From Cepaea nemoralis (lineage: Eukaryota; Mollusca; Gastropoda; Stylommatophora; Helicidae), in assembly GCA_014155875.1 (NCBI GenBank), contig JACEFZ010011666.1, positions 256,473 through 320,472 on the forward strand: a stretch of 64,000 bases of DNA, written 5' to 3'. Below the pieces are notes generated by a model, which saw nothing but the letters and a program-made list of their open reading frames with translations, did not search any database and was not told the DNA's origin. Shown piece by piece: positions 34,228-44,787 of the stretch. The position numbers and the translations under genes were made by a program. Position 1 is the first letter of the stretch. Each line of letters begins with the position of its first letter.

Positions 34228-35061
34228 GTACTGTAGTATGTTTTAATACTGCAGTATCCATCGTCGTGATCATCACCTTATTAACCAACTAGCATAGGCG
34301 ATCATGTCTCTACACCTCGATTGAACTCTATCAAAAACAAATGTTTCATCTGCTTATATTGTTCATATTGTTATTAACTGCTTTCCTCCTCTCTATACGT
34401 ATCGCTGTATATCGGTTGAATCAAGCGCTCAAACCACATCGCTCCAGATATGTCCATGCGTGCTCCGACATCATCTTTAAACTTCATTTTTCAACCAGGA
34501 AAGAGTCCCTCTATTAATGGCACCAGTTGTATGATTATGTGCTCTTCTGACCATTCCTTGGCGTACTGAGTGACCTCAAGAACATCTTTTCAATATATAA
34601 CACCTTTAATGTTTTCGTTTGAAGCCACCTCGTGCATTATATATATATATATTTTTTGGGAGCTATTCTACATTTAACTTCTTTCGTTAGCAGTTCTACA
34701 TTTATTTTCTTTCTGTAGAAAGTTCTACGTTTAACATTTTTTTCTAGGTGTACTATATATGTAACTTCTTTTTTAATCTCATCTACATGTAACTTATTTC
34801 ATAATCTCATCTACAGGTAACTTCTTTCTTAATCTCATCTACATGTAACTTATACATTTGGTTATTCTACATTTTACTTCTTTATGGAAATGTTTTACAG
34901 TTAATTTATTTATTTCGATGTTCTACATGCAAATTCTTTCTTGGGCTACACAACAATGAAAGACTTTCCTTGGAATTCTACATTTAAATTCTTTCTTGAA
35001 CTATTCTATATTTAACTTATTTCTTTAGTAGCTCTAAGTTTTAACTCGATCTGGAGATTAG

Positions 35062-35103
35062 TTTAGTTTAGTCGATGGATCAACATCACGTCACACAGGA
35101 TCT
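35062..35103 (-). mobile_element. Minimal LINE-I-like 3' end
   Basis: Minus strand GTGTGACGTGATGTTGATCC then CGACTAAACTAAACTAA, matching the 3' end at 37205-37250 on the same strand. Confidence 0.65.
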
Positions 35104-35179
35104 TCTTTCTCAGTTATTCGATATGTACCTTCAAATTGTAGCTAATCCGCATTTAACTTATTTAGTTAGCTATATATAG

Positions 35180-35967
35180 TGAAGTAATAATGAGATAGAT
35201 CAAAGAAAAACCAGGAATACTAATCGGAGGATATAATATAAACAATATACGCTATGCAGATGACACAGTATTGGTGGCGGATAATGCAACAAACCTACAA
35301 CAATTATTGGACATTGTAGTATCAGAGAGTGCACAGAAAGGACTCTCTTTGAATTTCAAGAAAACAGTAACAATGGTGATATCAAAGAAAATGGTTACAC
35401 CAACATGTGACATACAAATAGATGGGGGTATTTTCAACCAAGTGGATCATTTTAAATACCTAGGGGCACTTATAACATCAGATGGAAGATGTACAAAAAA
35501 GATTAAGAGCAGAATAAGGCAGGCAAATGCCGTATTTCAGAAAATGAAGATTATCTCATGCAATAAGTCGCTATCAATGAATGTAAGAAAGATAGTGTTG
35601 AAATGCTATATAGAACCAGTATTGCTGTATGGCAGCGAATATTGGAATGTAAATGAACAAATTAGGAAGAACTTAGAAGCAACAAAGATGTGGTTGTTAA
35701 GACGAATGTTGCGAATTCCTTAGACTGATTGTCTGAAAGAGGATAATGAAACTAGAACACTATATACAACAATAAGAAAGAGACAAACAGCTTTATTTCG
35801 TCATGTGATGAGAAGAGAGGCATTGGATAACATTGTGACAACTGGAAAGATCCAGGGGAAGAGAGGCAGAGGCAGACCAAGAGAAATGATGCTGGACGGA
35901 TTGAGACGGTGGCATGGAGGAATATCATCAGTTGATCCAGAACACCAAAGACCGGCACGACACTTGA
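35180..35967 (+). mobile_element. LINE family B copy, 5'-truncated
   Basis: Plus strand. Includes the palm box NNIRYADDTVLVADN (about 35240-35285), FKKTVTMVISKK, FKYLGALITSDGRC, LLYGSEYW, MWLLRRMLRIP, then a stop, and KIQGKRGRGRPREMM and the 3' end with TGATGATGAG. The frame 35271-35723 is open for 150 codons. It lies inside the minisatellite. Confidence 0.88.
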
Positions 35968-36341
35968 TGATGAGTTAGCTATCCCACATTTAACTTCCTT
36001 ATTCTTTATACTTTATCTAATTTCTCTCTTTCGTTGTATTACATTTAACTTCTTTCTTGGGATATTCTACAGTGATCGTCTTTGTAGTGCTGTTATATAC
36101 TTGACATGTTTCTTCAGCTATTCTGCATTTAACTATAATTAATTTAACTCTTGGACTATTTTACATTTATCACCAATCTTGTGTTATTTTGCATTGAATT
36201 GCTTTGATACATCTTCCATTTGTTGCTATGCAAGTACATACATACTTAATAACATTGACACCATACAATAATGCATTTGACACATGGTGATGGTGACTAA
36301 TCTACAAACTGAGTTGAGACATCTGTATGTCTGACAACTAG

Positions 36342-36461
36342 ATTGCCAAGATGGGAACAAATGTTACCCTGTGGGTTCCCGGTACTTTATTCAAGGTTGC
36401 CGCCTTCACCAGTGTTTACGAGATTCAGATGGAAATGTGACAAGCGTGTTTATAGAACCTG
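36342..36461 (+). CDS. Cysteine-rich module exon 6 of a host gene
   Basis: A 120-bp exon candidate: acceptor (gacaactag) ends at 36341, a strong donor gtaagt starts at 36462, phase 1-1, open. Module C-x5-C-x11-C-x4-C with CQDGNKCYPVGS and a tail NVTSVFIEP; NVT is a possible N-glycosylation site. The sequence TGTATGTCTGACA before the acceptor is shared with module 7 (46352-46364). The flanking introns hold the AT-rich minisatellite. Confidence 0.75.
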
Positions 36462-36645
36462 GTAAGTACGTGAAGATTATATACTACAACAGACGTCATT
36501 ATCATAATCATCGCTTCATTAAAACCAACTAGCATCGGTGAACATGTCTCACCACATTGTTATTCTCCAGCGAAACATATAATTCCATCCACTTATAGCC
36601 TCCACACCATTATTAAGTGTTGTTCTTTGCTGGCATTTATTTATC

Positions 36646-36714
36646 TGAATAACGAAGACACAAACAATAGATTTACTTCTTTATGGAAATGATTGTTTGT
36701 GTCTTCGTTATTCA
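36646..36714 (+). repeat. Perfect 23-bp inverted repeat with 23-nt loop
   Basis: Arm 36646-36668 begins TGAATAACGAAGACAC and is exactly complementary to 36692-36714. It lies 185 bp after the donor of module exon 6. It could be the trace of a small fold-back element or a snap-back duplication. Confidence 0.9.
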
Positions 36715-36806
36715 AATTCACTACGGGAAAACATTGTTTTGAATTTATTTATCTGTGGCTTCAAAATGTTATACTGCTACATTATGTTCCAGTTACTCTC
36801 TCTCGG

Positions 36807-37062
36807 CTCCGTGGCCGAGGGGTTAGCAGCTCTCTCCGCTAACTCCGAATACTCTCGTCACGTGACGCGACGAGAATTAGCAGTGGTTCGAATCGCAAAA
36901 GTGACTTATGAGAGTATGGAGCCGGTCGCTCAGAAAGTCGTGGCGTGCTGATGAGCGTAATCTAGCCTAGGAATCAACATACAGCTGAAAGATGCTGGTG
37001 TTGACCGCAATATCCTGAAACAGGATGGAAACGCGGAAAAAAAAAAAAAAAAAAAAAAAAAA
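36807..37062 (+). mobile_element. tRNA-derived SINE
   Basis: A-box match TGGCCGAGGGG at about 36818-36828 and B-box match GGTTCGAATCG at about 36884-36894, the two halves of an RNA polymerase III internal promoter. The head (GGCCGAGGGGTTA) resembles a class II tRNA of the Leu/Ser type with a long extra arm. A tRNA-unrelated body follows, then a poly-A run at about 37039-37062. No target duplication was clearly seen. Confidence 0.8.
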
Positions 37063-37204
37063 AATTCTAAATTTAACCTCTTCTTTGTATCTATTCTGCA
37101 TTATATTTTTTTTAAATTACCTATTCAATGCTTATCTTCATTCTTAAGCAATTCTCCTTAGAATTGTTTGCTTCGGCTATTCTTCATATTAGTTGTTCTA
37201 TAGC
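37063..37204 (+). repeat. Degenerate AT-rich minisatellite, middle remnant
   Basis: TTCTAAATTTAACC and CTATTCTGCATT units continue the array after the SINE. Confidence 0.6.
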
Positions 37205-37289
37205 ATTAGTTTTGTTTAGTTTAGTCGACGAATCAACATCACGGCACACGGGTGTAACCCATAAGTTAGTTAGTTAGTTAGTCGACAGA

Positions 37290-38408
37290 TCATCCTCGTT
37301 GCACATCGAACCATTCAGTCCATAAGTGCTCGGATCCCCTCCTCAGCAAATCCCGCAGCGTGTAGCGGCTAACGACGCCAGTTCTGTGTTGGTTTATCAA
37401 TCTTCTTTGGCTTCCTGCGTAGTGTTCTTGTTTGGCCACCCCTCTTTTAATTTGCTGCTCCCGCAGTCTGGCCATTGTTGTAGATTCACAGTCATCACTT
37501 GGTTCTCGCAAAAGTCTCACTTCTCGTAGAGCATTCAGAATGTCAGCCTGGTCCATGGCGCGTCCGCCCTCCACAGTAGCCTCACCTGCGAGCTTGTCAG
37601 CCCGCTCATTTCCTTGTACTCCCGCATGACCTGGCACGAAGATGAAACTAATCTTTGCCAGCCGAGACCGCTTCAGAGGCAGCAACCACTCTCTTCGGAT
37701 CGACCCCTCCTCTATCCTCTTGATCATGTTCATTGAGTCGCTAAGGAAACAAGCCCTAGTGAATGTCTGTGTCTCGAGCCAAGTTATTGCTTTACTTACT
37801 GCCATGACTTCCATGGTCAGGCTACTTGTGGTTTCAGTGAAAGCACCAGAGTCCTCCTTCACAATTCTCCCTCCGGCCCGAGCTGTAAAGGCCCATGAGC
37901 TTCTCACATGTCGGACGACCGACCCATCTGTGTAGATGACCGCGTCACCGTCTAGCGAATTCTCGAAAATCAACGCTTGTACTTCAGCCTCAACAGCAGC
38001 CGGATTTTCTTGTCTGCATTTTCTATCTAGTTGGATGCAAACTGAAAAGGATGTGCAGAAGTCTGTTGGCACTTGCACCCACTCCTCGCCAGGTTCTAAG
38101 TCCTCAAGTGAACACACCTGTTGAAGAATGTCTTCGGCTTGACCCATCCACGACCGTCCTCTTTTTAACCTGCTGCCCTTCACCTTCCTAATTTCACTAT
38201 GCAGTGGATGTTGTGTGTTTGCGTTAATTTTGAGGTAGGCGCGTGCCCTGCAAACTTGTATTCTCTCTTCAATGGTTGGAAAATCAAGAAGGTAGCGCAT
38301 CGCCCTGCATGCTGTATCTCTTGTACATCCAAGAATAATGCGCATTGCTTCATTCTGTATCCTTTCCATCCTTTCTATCTGCTTATGGCTGAGAGTCAGG
38401 ATTGCCAT
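37290..38408 (-). CDS. LINE-I RNase H and C-terminal region
   Basis: Open frame of 372 codons, originally continuous with the RT frame upstream; the apparent ATG at 38408 is an internal methionine of the polyprotein. The N-terminal third is an RT-RNase H connection. RNase H residues: IYTDGSV at about 157-163, LTMEVMAV at about 195-202, LSDSMNM at about 220-226, and PGHAGVQGNERADKLAG at about 258-274. The short C-terminal tail HLWTEWFDVQRG ends the protein. All catalytic acidic residues look intact. It degrades template RNA in hybrid during retrotransposition. Compared with 20610-21464 it is the same family but clearly diverged. Confidence 0.92.
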   Translation of the reverse strand: MAILTLSHKQIERMERIQNEAMRIILGCTRDTACRAMRYLLDFPTIEERIQVCRARAYLKINANTQHPLHSEIRKVKGSRLKRGRSWMGQAEDILQQVCSLEDLEPGEEWVQVPTDFCTSFSVCIQLDRKCRQENPAAVEAEVQALIFENSLDGDAVIYTDGSVVRHVRSSWAFTARAGGRIVKEDSGAFTETTSSLTMEVMAVSKAITWLETQTFTRACFLSDSMNMIKRIEEGSIRREWLLPLKRSRLAKISFIFVPGHAGVQGNERADKLAGEATVEGGRAMDQADILNALREVRLLREPSDDCESTTMARLREQQIKRGVAKQEHYAGSQRRLINQHRTGVVSRYTLRDLLRRGSEHLWTEWFDVQRG

Positions 38409-38528
38409 TAGTTAGTTAGTTAGTTAGTCTTTCCTCTTGAGCCTAAGGCGGCGCATAGGGCAGAAGTCCTGTCTCTCCATGCCTGGCGGTTGGCTGCTAT
38501 CTGTTGTAGATCTTGGATATTTACTTAG
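38409..38528 (-). mobile_element. 120-bp LINE 3'-end insertion in the inner LINE-I
   Basis: Minus strand: the end of another LINE ORF (AWRDRTSALCAALG-like in one frame) followed by a (CTAA)n tail at 38409-38426. It is flanked by direct repeats CAGGATTGCCAT at 38397-38408 and 38529-38540. Insert plus duplication is 132 bp, a multiple of three, but the insertion introduces a stop. Confidence 0.88.
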
Positions 38529-40151
38529 CAGGATTGCCATTGCATACTCAAAAACAGACATGACCAGCCCCTCGTACAGAAGACATAGATGGCGCTGCTC
38601 ACAGTTTGCTGCCGCCATCACCCGCATCGCTGCCAAACCCCGCTTGGCCTTTGTTATCACCTGGTCTATGTGCACATTATAAGCAAGGCTTCGATCAAAC
38701 CGTATTCCCAGGTAATTCATTGCCTGCGTTCTTTCCACTGTCTCTGAACACAGCATTACAGTTGGTGTTGGATTGTTGACAATATGATTATTCAACGAGA
38801 ACCAAGTCACTGTTGCCTTTGTTGGGTTGACCATTGCCCCAGCTTCATCACACCAAGTACTTATGCGATTGAGTTCGGTTTGTAGTTCCACAGCAACCTC
38901 CTCTCTATCCTTACCCTGACGATACACTAAAACATCATCGGCATACGACAATGTCCTGCCAGGTCCAGTGATCTGCTCACTGGTGCTTCTCACTGTGTAG
39001 GCGTTGAACAGTACCGGAGATAATGGCGATCCCTGTGGTAGGCCAGGATATATTGTTGTTGGTTCCGAAGTCCAACTGCCACATCTAAAAACTACTTTCC
39101 GTTGGTAGAGGGCTGCAGCGATCCAACTAAGGAGGAATGGACTTACGTTTAGTTCAAGAAGCTGAAACATTAAAAAATCCAGTGGTACTCTGTTGTATGC
39201 GTCCTCAAGATCAATCGCTGCAGCAACGGTTTCAGTGCCTGCGTGGAAACCTTCATAGACATCCTGGGCAAAGACTGCTGCATTGGTCCAGGTTTCTCTT
39301 TTTGGACGGTACCCACCCAGGGTAGGTGGGAAAACACCTTGCCTCTCTAGTTGGCTTGATATTTTCCTGGCAATTACCTTCTCCAGCAGCTTGCCTATTG
39401 TATTCTGCATGGTTATAATTCGATATCCCTGAATTTTTTTGTGGTCTTTGTCAGGCTTCGGCAAGGGAATCAGATAGCTGTGTAACCATTCCTCCTTGAT
39501 GCTAGCACTCCCTATACTGTTGTTGTACATGTCTGCTAATTTCTCTAGCTCATTGTCGGTACACCTATTTATGTCGTTGTATCTTATGCCATCAGGACCT
39601 GGAGCACTGTTTTTTGATCGTCGAAGCACAGCCTTGATTTCTTTCACTGTCACTGTGTCTTCCTCCGAAGTGATCTGGGCCTTGCATCTGTCTGAGGTGA
39701 CCTCCTTGGCCAGATTTCGGCCTCCCATGTCTGTCTGGTTGCCCTGCTCAAGGTAGCGTTCAAAGAGGGCTTTGCCCTTGTCCTCGTCAGTCCTCTGCCA
39801 GGTGAGGTCAGCACCTTGGAAGTCTGAAATGCTCTTATTCTTGACTACACCACTCATGCTTTTATGTAGTCGCCAGAACAATTTCAGTGACTTGTCTGTG
39901 CTTACTCTTTGACACACCTCTGCCCATTTTTCGCTTTTAACCACCTTGACCAGTTTTTTGAAATAGCTTACTTTTGTGTGCATCTCTCTTTCTAAGTGCA
40001 AGCAGGGACTAGGATGACCAGCTCTGTTCTTCTTGGCATTTTGCCATCTCCTTACAGCACTACGCACATGTAACCCATAAGTGCTCCGTTCTACTCTTAA
40101 CTCAATCCTGAGGCCTGAGAATCTCAGCTCAGTGCACAAACTCCGTATCAC
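38424..40151 (-). CDS. LINE-I reverse transcriptase
   Basis: Open frame of 575 codons. The first ~28 residues (above 40068) come from the outer fragment and the last ~35 (below 38529) from the 120-bp insert, so the true element part is between. RT motifs in order: APGPDGIRYND (about 182-192), GYRIITMQNTIGKLLEK (about 244-260), AAIDLEDAYNRVP (about 310-322, catalytic aspartate), GLPQGSPLSPVLFNAY (about 368-383), LSYADDVLVYRQ (about 401-412, both aspartates intact), TKATVTWFS and MNYLGIRFD. The protein copies LINE RNA into DNA at a nicked chromosomal site. No internal stop or shift is seen, which suggests a rather young copy. Confidence 0.92.
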   Translation of the reverse strand: MIRSLCTELRFSGLRIELRVERSTYGLHVRSAVRRWQNAKKNRAGHPSPCLHLEREMHTKVSYFKKLVKVVKSEKWAEVCQRVSTDKSLKLFWRLHKSMSGVVKNKSISDFQGADLTWQRTDEDKGKALFERYLEQGNQTDMGGRNLAKEVTSDRCKAQITSEEDTVTVKEIKAVLRRSKNSAPGPDGIRYNDINRCTDNELEKLADMYNNSIGSASIKEEWLHSYLIPLPKPDKDHKKIQGYRIITMQNTIGKLLEKVIARKISSQLERQGVFPPTLGGYRPKRETWTNAAVFAQDVYEGFHAGTETVAAAIDLEDAYNRVPLDFLMFQLLELNVSPFLLSWIAAALYQRKVVFRCGSWTSEPTTIYPGLPQGSPLSPVLFNAYTVRSTSEQITGPGRTLSYADDVLVYRQGKDREEVAVELQTELNRISTWCDEAGAMVNPTKATVTWFSLNNHIVNNPTPTVMLCSETVERTQAMNYLGIRFDRSLAYNVHIDQVITKAKRGLAAMRVMAAANCEQRHLCLLYEGLVMSVFEYAMAILLSKYPRSTTDSSQPPGMERQDFCPMRRLRLKRKD

Positions 40152-40189
40152 CGGCGGAGATCCTGAAATACTTTGGGTAGATCTTTAAC

Positions 40190-41235
40190 TATAGCTGTTC
40201 TACATCTTAAGTCTTTCTCGAGCTATTCTACATGTAACTTCTTTTGTTAGCTATTATGCATTTAATTTCATTTGCCTGTAGTAAATGTAACTTCTTTTTT
40301 TTTTGCTATTCTACACATTTTACTCCTACTTTGAACTATTCTACATCACCTTTCGTTCTGGAACAATTCTAAAATTAACTTCTTTCTTTAGCTATTCAGC
40401 ATTTGACTTTACGTTTGGGCTATTCTATATTGCATTTTTTTTGCGAGGGGGGGGGGGGGGGGGTATCCTAGCTTTAATTTGAATATTGTAAATATTTCTT
40501 TTCTACATTTAAGTTCTTTCTTTAGCTAGACTACATTGAACGTGCTCTTTTATATATCCTTCATTGAACTTCTTTCCTGGACTATATTATATTATATATC
40601 TATTATGGAACTATTCGCAAATTATTCCTCCCCACGACTCTTGACGGCAGAAGTGGAAGATGATGATGATGATGATGATGATGATGGAACTATTCTAAAA
40701 TTAACCATTTCCATTAGCTATTCTGCATTTAACTTCTTTCTATGATTATTCTACATTTAACTTCTGTCCTTAGTCATTCTATATTTAAATTCTTTCTTTG
40801 GCTATTCCCCATTTAACGTCTTTCTATGTCTTTTTCTACATTTAACTTCTATCTTTTTTAATTATATATTCAAATGCTTTACTTAGCTGTTCTAAATTGA
40901 ATTTATTTATTTAGTTATTCTACATTTAACTTTGTTATTTAGCTATACTACATTAAACTTCTTGCTTTAGCTATTCTACACACAATGTGTTCTTGAATTA
41001 CACTAAATTTTTAACTTCTTTCTTTAATTTTTTGTTTGTTTTGTCAATAACTATTATTATATTCTTTTCTAAGCTCTTCTGCATTTAACGTCTTTATTTG
41101 CCTATTCTATATTGAACTTTTCGTTTTCTGTTCTATTCTACTTTTAATTTTGTTCTATTTCTATTCAATATTGAACGTCTTTCTGTATCTGTTCTACATT
41201 TAATTTCTTTATTTAGCTTTTGTATAGTTTGAGTA
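40190..41235 (+). repeat. Degenerate AT-rich minisatellite, right block
   Basis: About 1 kb with more than 20 imperfect copies of the CTATTCTACATTTAACTTCTTTCTTTAG-type unit (shown here as its 20-base core CTATTCTACATTTAACTTCT plus a T-rich linker). A (GAT)n block lies at 40660-40684 and a G-run at 40446-40462. Confidence 0.8.
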
Positions 41236-41895
41236 TTTACCTTCTTGAAAAAAGACACATATTATGGTCGTAACCAGGAACGAATAACACAATGTAAAGT
41301 ATATGTAAATGGGAAAATATTTAAGCAAGTCAATCGGTACACGTATCTCGGACCAGTCATAACAGCTGATGGTAAATGTATTGAAGAGATTAGAACAAGA
41401 ATTACCATGGCGAAAATAGCCTTTTGAGGGAGGGAAAACATACTGACCAATAAAAACTTGTCATTCGCAGCGAGTGTTTAGGGGCTGCATAGACTCTTTG
41501 CTTTTGTATGGATGTGAGGCGTGGAAGCAAGCCATCTGATGTCTGTAGAAATGCGGTTTCTGAGAAAAATGCAAAGAATATCATGGACACTTTGAAAACA
41601 TGTCACCAAGTCCTGCAAGAAACAAATGGAAACCGTAAACTGATTGGAGAAATTATACGTAGTCAGTCAAAATTATTTGGTCACGTTATGAGAATAAATT
41701 AATTATAGAAAGTGGTGACAACTGTCAAAAGTTAGGGGGAAAGAACAAGTGGAAATCAGAAAAGTAAATAACTGGATGGCTTGACTACATGACAAGATCG
41801 ATATAATAACACTGAGCTAATCCAAAATTCTGGTGATCGAGATGGCGAGACATGACCGCCCACGCTGACCGGCATGGCACATAGTGATGACGATG
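41236..41895 (+). mobile_element. LINE family B, short decayed copy
   Basis: Plus strand, thumb and 3' end only: CKVYVNGKIFKQVNRYTYLGPVITADGKC, a RTRITMAKIAF segment, then broken frames with MRFLRKMQRISW, FGHVM-like, and the 3' end TGATGACGATGAT. Closest to the minus copy at 4806-5642. Confidence 0.8.
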
Positions 41896-43521
41896 ATATT
41901 TAATTTCTTTCTTGAGCTATTCTACATTTCTTATGCCAGGTCTTAGTCAGATATAACTGAGGTACCGTATGACAGTCGACGGAACTACCTGTTTCTGTTA
42001 GCGCCAAATGTTGGGCGGCGCTTACCAAACCCCACAACCCACATTGTGCCAACGACTTCAGGCGGAAGAGCGCAATTGGGAGGGTACAAGCCTTATCCTG
42101 GTGCGAGAGAATTCAATCAAAAGACAAAATATCATAACAGGGCAGACCAGGCCCTAAGCCTTAGTTGGCAGCTGGTCTAGGATCGAAGCTCCGACAGGCG
42201 GACAGCTGGAGCAGTGCTTTTCTGATATGGCAGCGTCCGCAGCTTATCTTGTTACAGATGTACAGGTGTTACCTTTCCTCTGGAGTGAACTAGGCAGGCA
42301 GAGAGATGGATCATGCTGCATGGGAAACACATGGTCTCTATATTTTAGCCCAGGCTTTGTGCTATGGAGAATCAATAACACCATCCCAGGTCTTAACCGG
42401 TCTCAGAATCAAAGCGAGAGGTAACATTTGTCGGTTATAAGTCCTTGTCAATTGGCGTAGACATGCGGCGCCACGGGTTGCCTCTGACGGTGGGAGACAC
42501 CTACATGTGTCACTGATCAGCTACCACCCGCCTCAAGCTGGGCATCCCCCGGCCAATTGGGTGCGGATCAGCCACATTTTGCCTGCTTCAATGGATGCTT
42601 GGGGCTGTGACAAAATCTGAATCGCAGGCTGTAAAACCTGGAGACTCGCCTTGCTGAGGAAGGGTCACTCATAGAAAAATATTAGACCTTTTTTTTAAAC
42701 GGTAGAATGCAGGAGAAAAAAATGCAACATGGCGTGGGCTTTGCAGTGGAGAAATCACTACTTGGAATGATTCAAATTCCAGCTGGAGGTAACGAAAGAC
42801 TATTATCCCTGCGCTTGGCAACCTGTTGTGATTTAGCCACCATTATTACTGCATATGTATCGACACTCGCTTCCTCTGATGATGTGTAGGATTCGTTCTA
42901 AGAGGGGTTAGACTCTGCGATCAAGGCAGTTCCAAAATTTGACTACATTTATATGCTCGGTGATTTCAATCTTACTCAAGTGATCTTACTCAAGTGAGAC
43001 CAAACTAGCGGATGATGCCCTCAATGCCATAGAGGCTCTACCAACTCTTGACCACCTTGACACACTTCCCACCATAACAGAAGTGTGCTATAAATGAACC
43101 TGCATCTGGCAAGGCTCCAGGTAAGGATGGGATTCCAATAGAGGTTATCAGGAGTGGGCAAGACACATTCACTCTACAGATCCACCAGCTAATAGAGCTA
43201 TGCTGGCGAGAAGGACAAGCCCCACAGGATTTCAAAGATTCAAGCATCATAACACTGTACAAGACCAAGGGCGATCGGAGCGACTGCAACAACCATAGGG
43301 GTATCTCACTTCTGTGTATTGTTGGAAAAGTATTTGCCAGAATTGTTCTGCGCAGACTTCAAGTCCTAGGAGATCAAGTCTACCCCGAATCACAGTGTGG
43401 CTTTCGACAACACCGGTCTACCACTGATATGATATTCTCATTGCGACAAATGCAATAAAAATGCCGTGAACAGAATCAACCACTGTTTATTGCCTTCATC
43501 GACCTCACAAAAGCATTTGAT

Positions 43522-44157
43522 TTGGTCAGTCGTGAGGGTCTGTTCAAAACACTAAAGAAGATTGGCTGCCCACCAACTCTTCTGCCCATTGTGGAATCGT
43601 TCCACACAGGCATGAAGGGTATAATCAAGTTTGATGGTGCAACTTCTGAAGAATTTGAAATCAAGGGTGGAGTTAAGCAAGGTTGTGTACTAGCTCCCAC
43701 CCTCTTTGGAATATACTTTTCACTTCTACTGAAATATGCCTTTCGTGATCAGGATTGCGGTATATACATTCACTCAAGCTCAGATGGCGGACTTTACAAT
43801 GCTCAGAGATTGAAGGCCAAGACTAAAATTAGGAGGGTACTGATCAGAGAGTTGCTTTTTGCAGATGATGCTGCAGTTACGACCCATTCTGAGGAAGAAT
43901 TGCAATGTCTACTATCTGCATTATCCAATGCTTGTTCTGAATTTGGTTTAACAATTAGCAAAAAGAAGACACAGATTATGACACAAGGTGCACATGGGGT
44001 ACCATCAATCTTTATTGACGACGCCGATCTAGAGATGGTAGACCATTTTACATATCTAGGATCAGTGGTAAATAGCAAATTATCCCTAGATCAGGAAATC
44101 AACATCCGGATTGGTAAGGCAGCAACAACAATGAACAGGTTAAGAAAAAGAGTCTGA
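43522..44157 (+). pseudogene. LINE A reverse transcriptase palm and thumb
   Basis: Open frame of 211 codons with GVKQGCVLAPTLFGIYFSLL (about 51-70), FADDAAV (about 113-119, catalytic pair intact), TISKKKTQIM (about 146-155) and YLGSVV (about 178-183). The frame ends at a tga (44155-44157) where the sister copy at 3527-4192 reads on as VWENRKLTAK. Confidence 0.88.
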
Positions 44158-44286
44158 AAGAACAGGAAGCTTACTGCCAAAGCAAAAGTCCTTGTCTATC
44201 AAGCCTGTGTTCTTAGTACTCTTCTCTATGGCAGTGAAACCTGGACAACTTACTCACACCAAGAGAAACATTTAAACAGCTTTCAT

Positions 44287-44787
44287 ATGCGGTGTCTGCG
44301 AAGAATTCTTGGTATTAAGTGGCAAGACAAAATCACAAATACTGAAGTATTGGAAAGATCAGGATGTGTGACAGTTTATTCCATGCTCAGTCTTCGTAGA
44401 CTTAGATGGATAGGACATCTTAGGAGGATGGATGATGTTAGAATACCAAATGATATCTTTTTTGGTGAATTACAGATGGGTAAGAGATCTCAGGGTCGGC
44501 CTCTACTACGATACAAAGATGTGTGTAAGCGGGACATGATTGATACAGGCATTGATAATGCACATTGGGAGCAAGTCGCCGCTGAACGTGTTGCATGGAG
44601 GGCAAATATCAGAAATGGAATAAAGACAAAGGAGAAAATTATTGCAGACAAGTCACACACCGAGCGTTTGAGACGTAAGATGGTGCATAATGGTGGAAAT
44701 GACCACGTGTTCATATGCACCCACTGTGAACGGACATTTACAGCGCAAATTGGCCTTATCAGTCACACTCGCTACGGCCATAGGTAA
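44287..44787 (+). pseudogene. LINE A C-terminal region with zinc finger
   Basis: Open frame of 166 codons after the RT: CLRRILGIKWQDKI, a GHLRRMDD segment, GKRSQGRP, RYKDVCKRDM and a C2H2-like finger CTHC-x12-H-type (CERTFTAQIGLISH) at the end (about residues 141-163). The finger probably binds RNA or DNA in the retrotransposition complex; that role is inferred. Confidence 0.8.

Larger units (their letters stand above)
34660..36200 (+). repeat. Degenerate AT-rich minisatellite, left block
   Basis: Many imperfect copies of a unit of roughly 28-32 bp built on CTATTCTACATTTAACTTCT plus TTCTTTAG. The block is interrupted by LINE B at 35180-35967 and a LINE-I tail at 35062-35103. Confidence 0.8.
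37266..40068 (-). mobile_element. Inner LINE-I copy, RT plus RNase H, 2.8 kb
   Basis: Flanked by exact direct repeats TGTAACCCATAAG at 37253-37265 and 40069-40081. The tail (CTAA)n is at 37266-37281. It encodes RT then RNase H in one frame, interrupted only by a 120-bp insertion (38409-38528). The endonuclease is absent through 5' truncation. It is the best-preserved LINE in the window. Confidence 0.92.
37205..40187 (-). mobile_element. Outer LINE-I 3' fragment, split by a nested LINE
   Basis: The outer pieces are 40082-40187 and 37205-37265 on the minus strand. Together they read ACGGAGCACTTATGGG... then GTGATGTTGATTCGTCG and a (CTAAA)n tail, co-linear with the 3' end of the LINE-I at 21415-21460. 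The inner element 37266-40068 interrupts it with a 13-bp target duplication. Confidence 0.75.
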
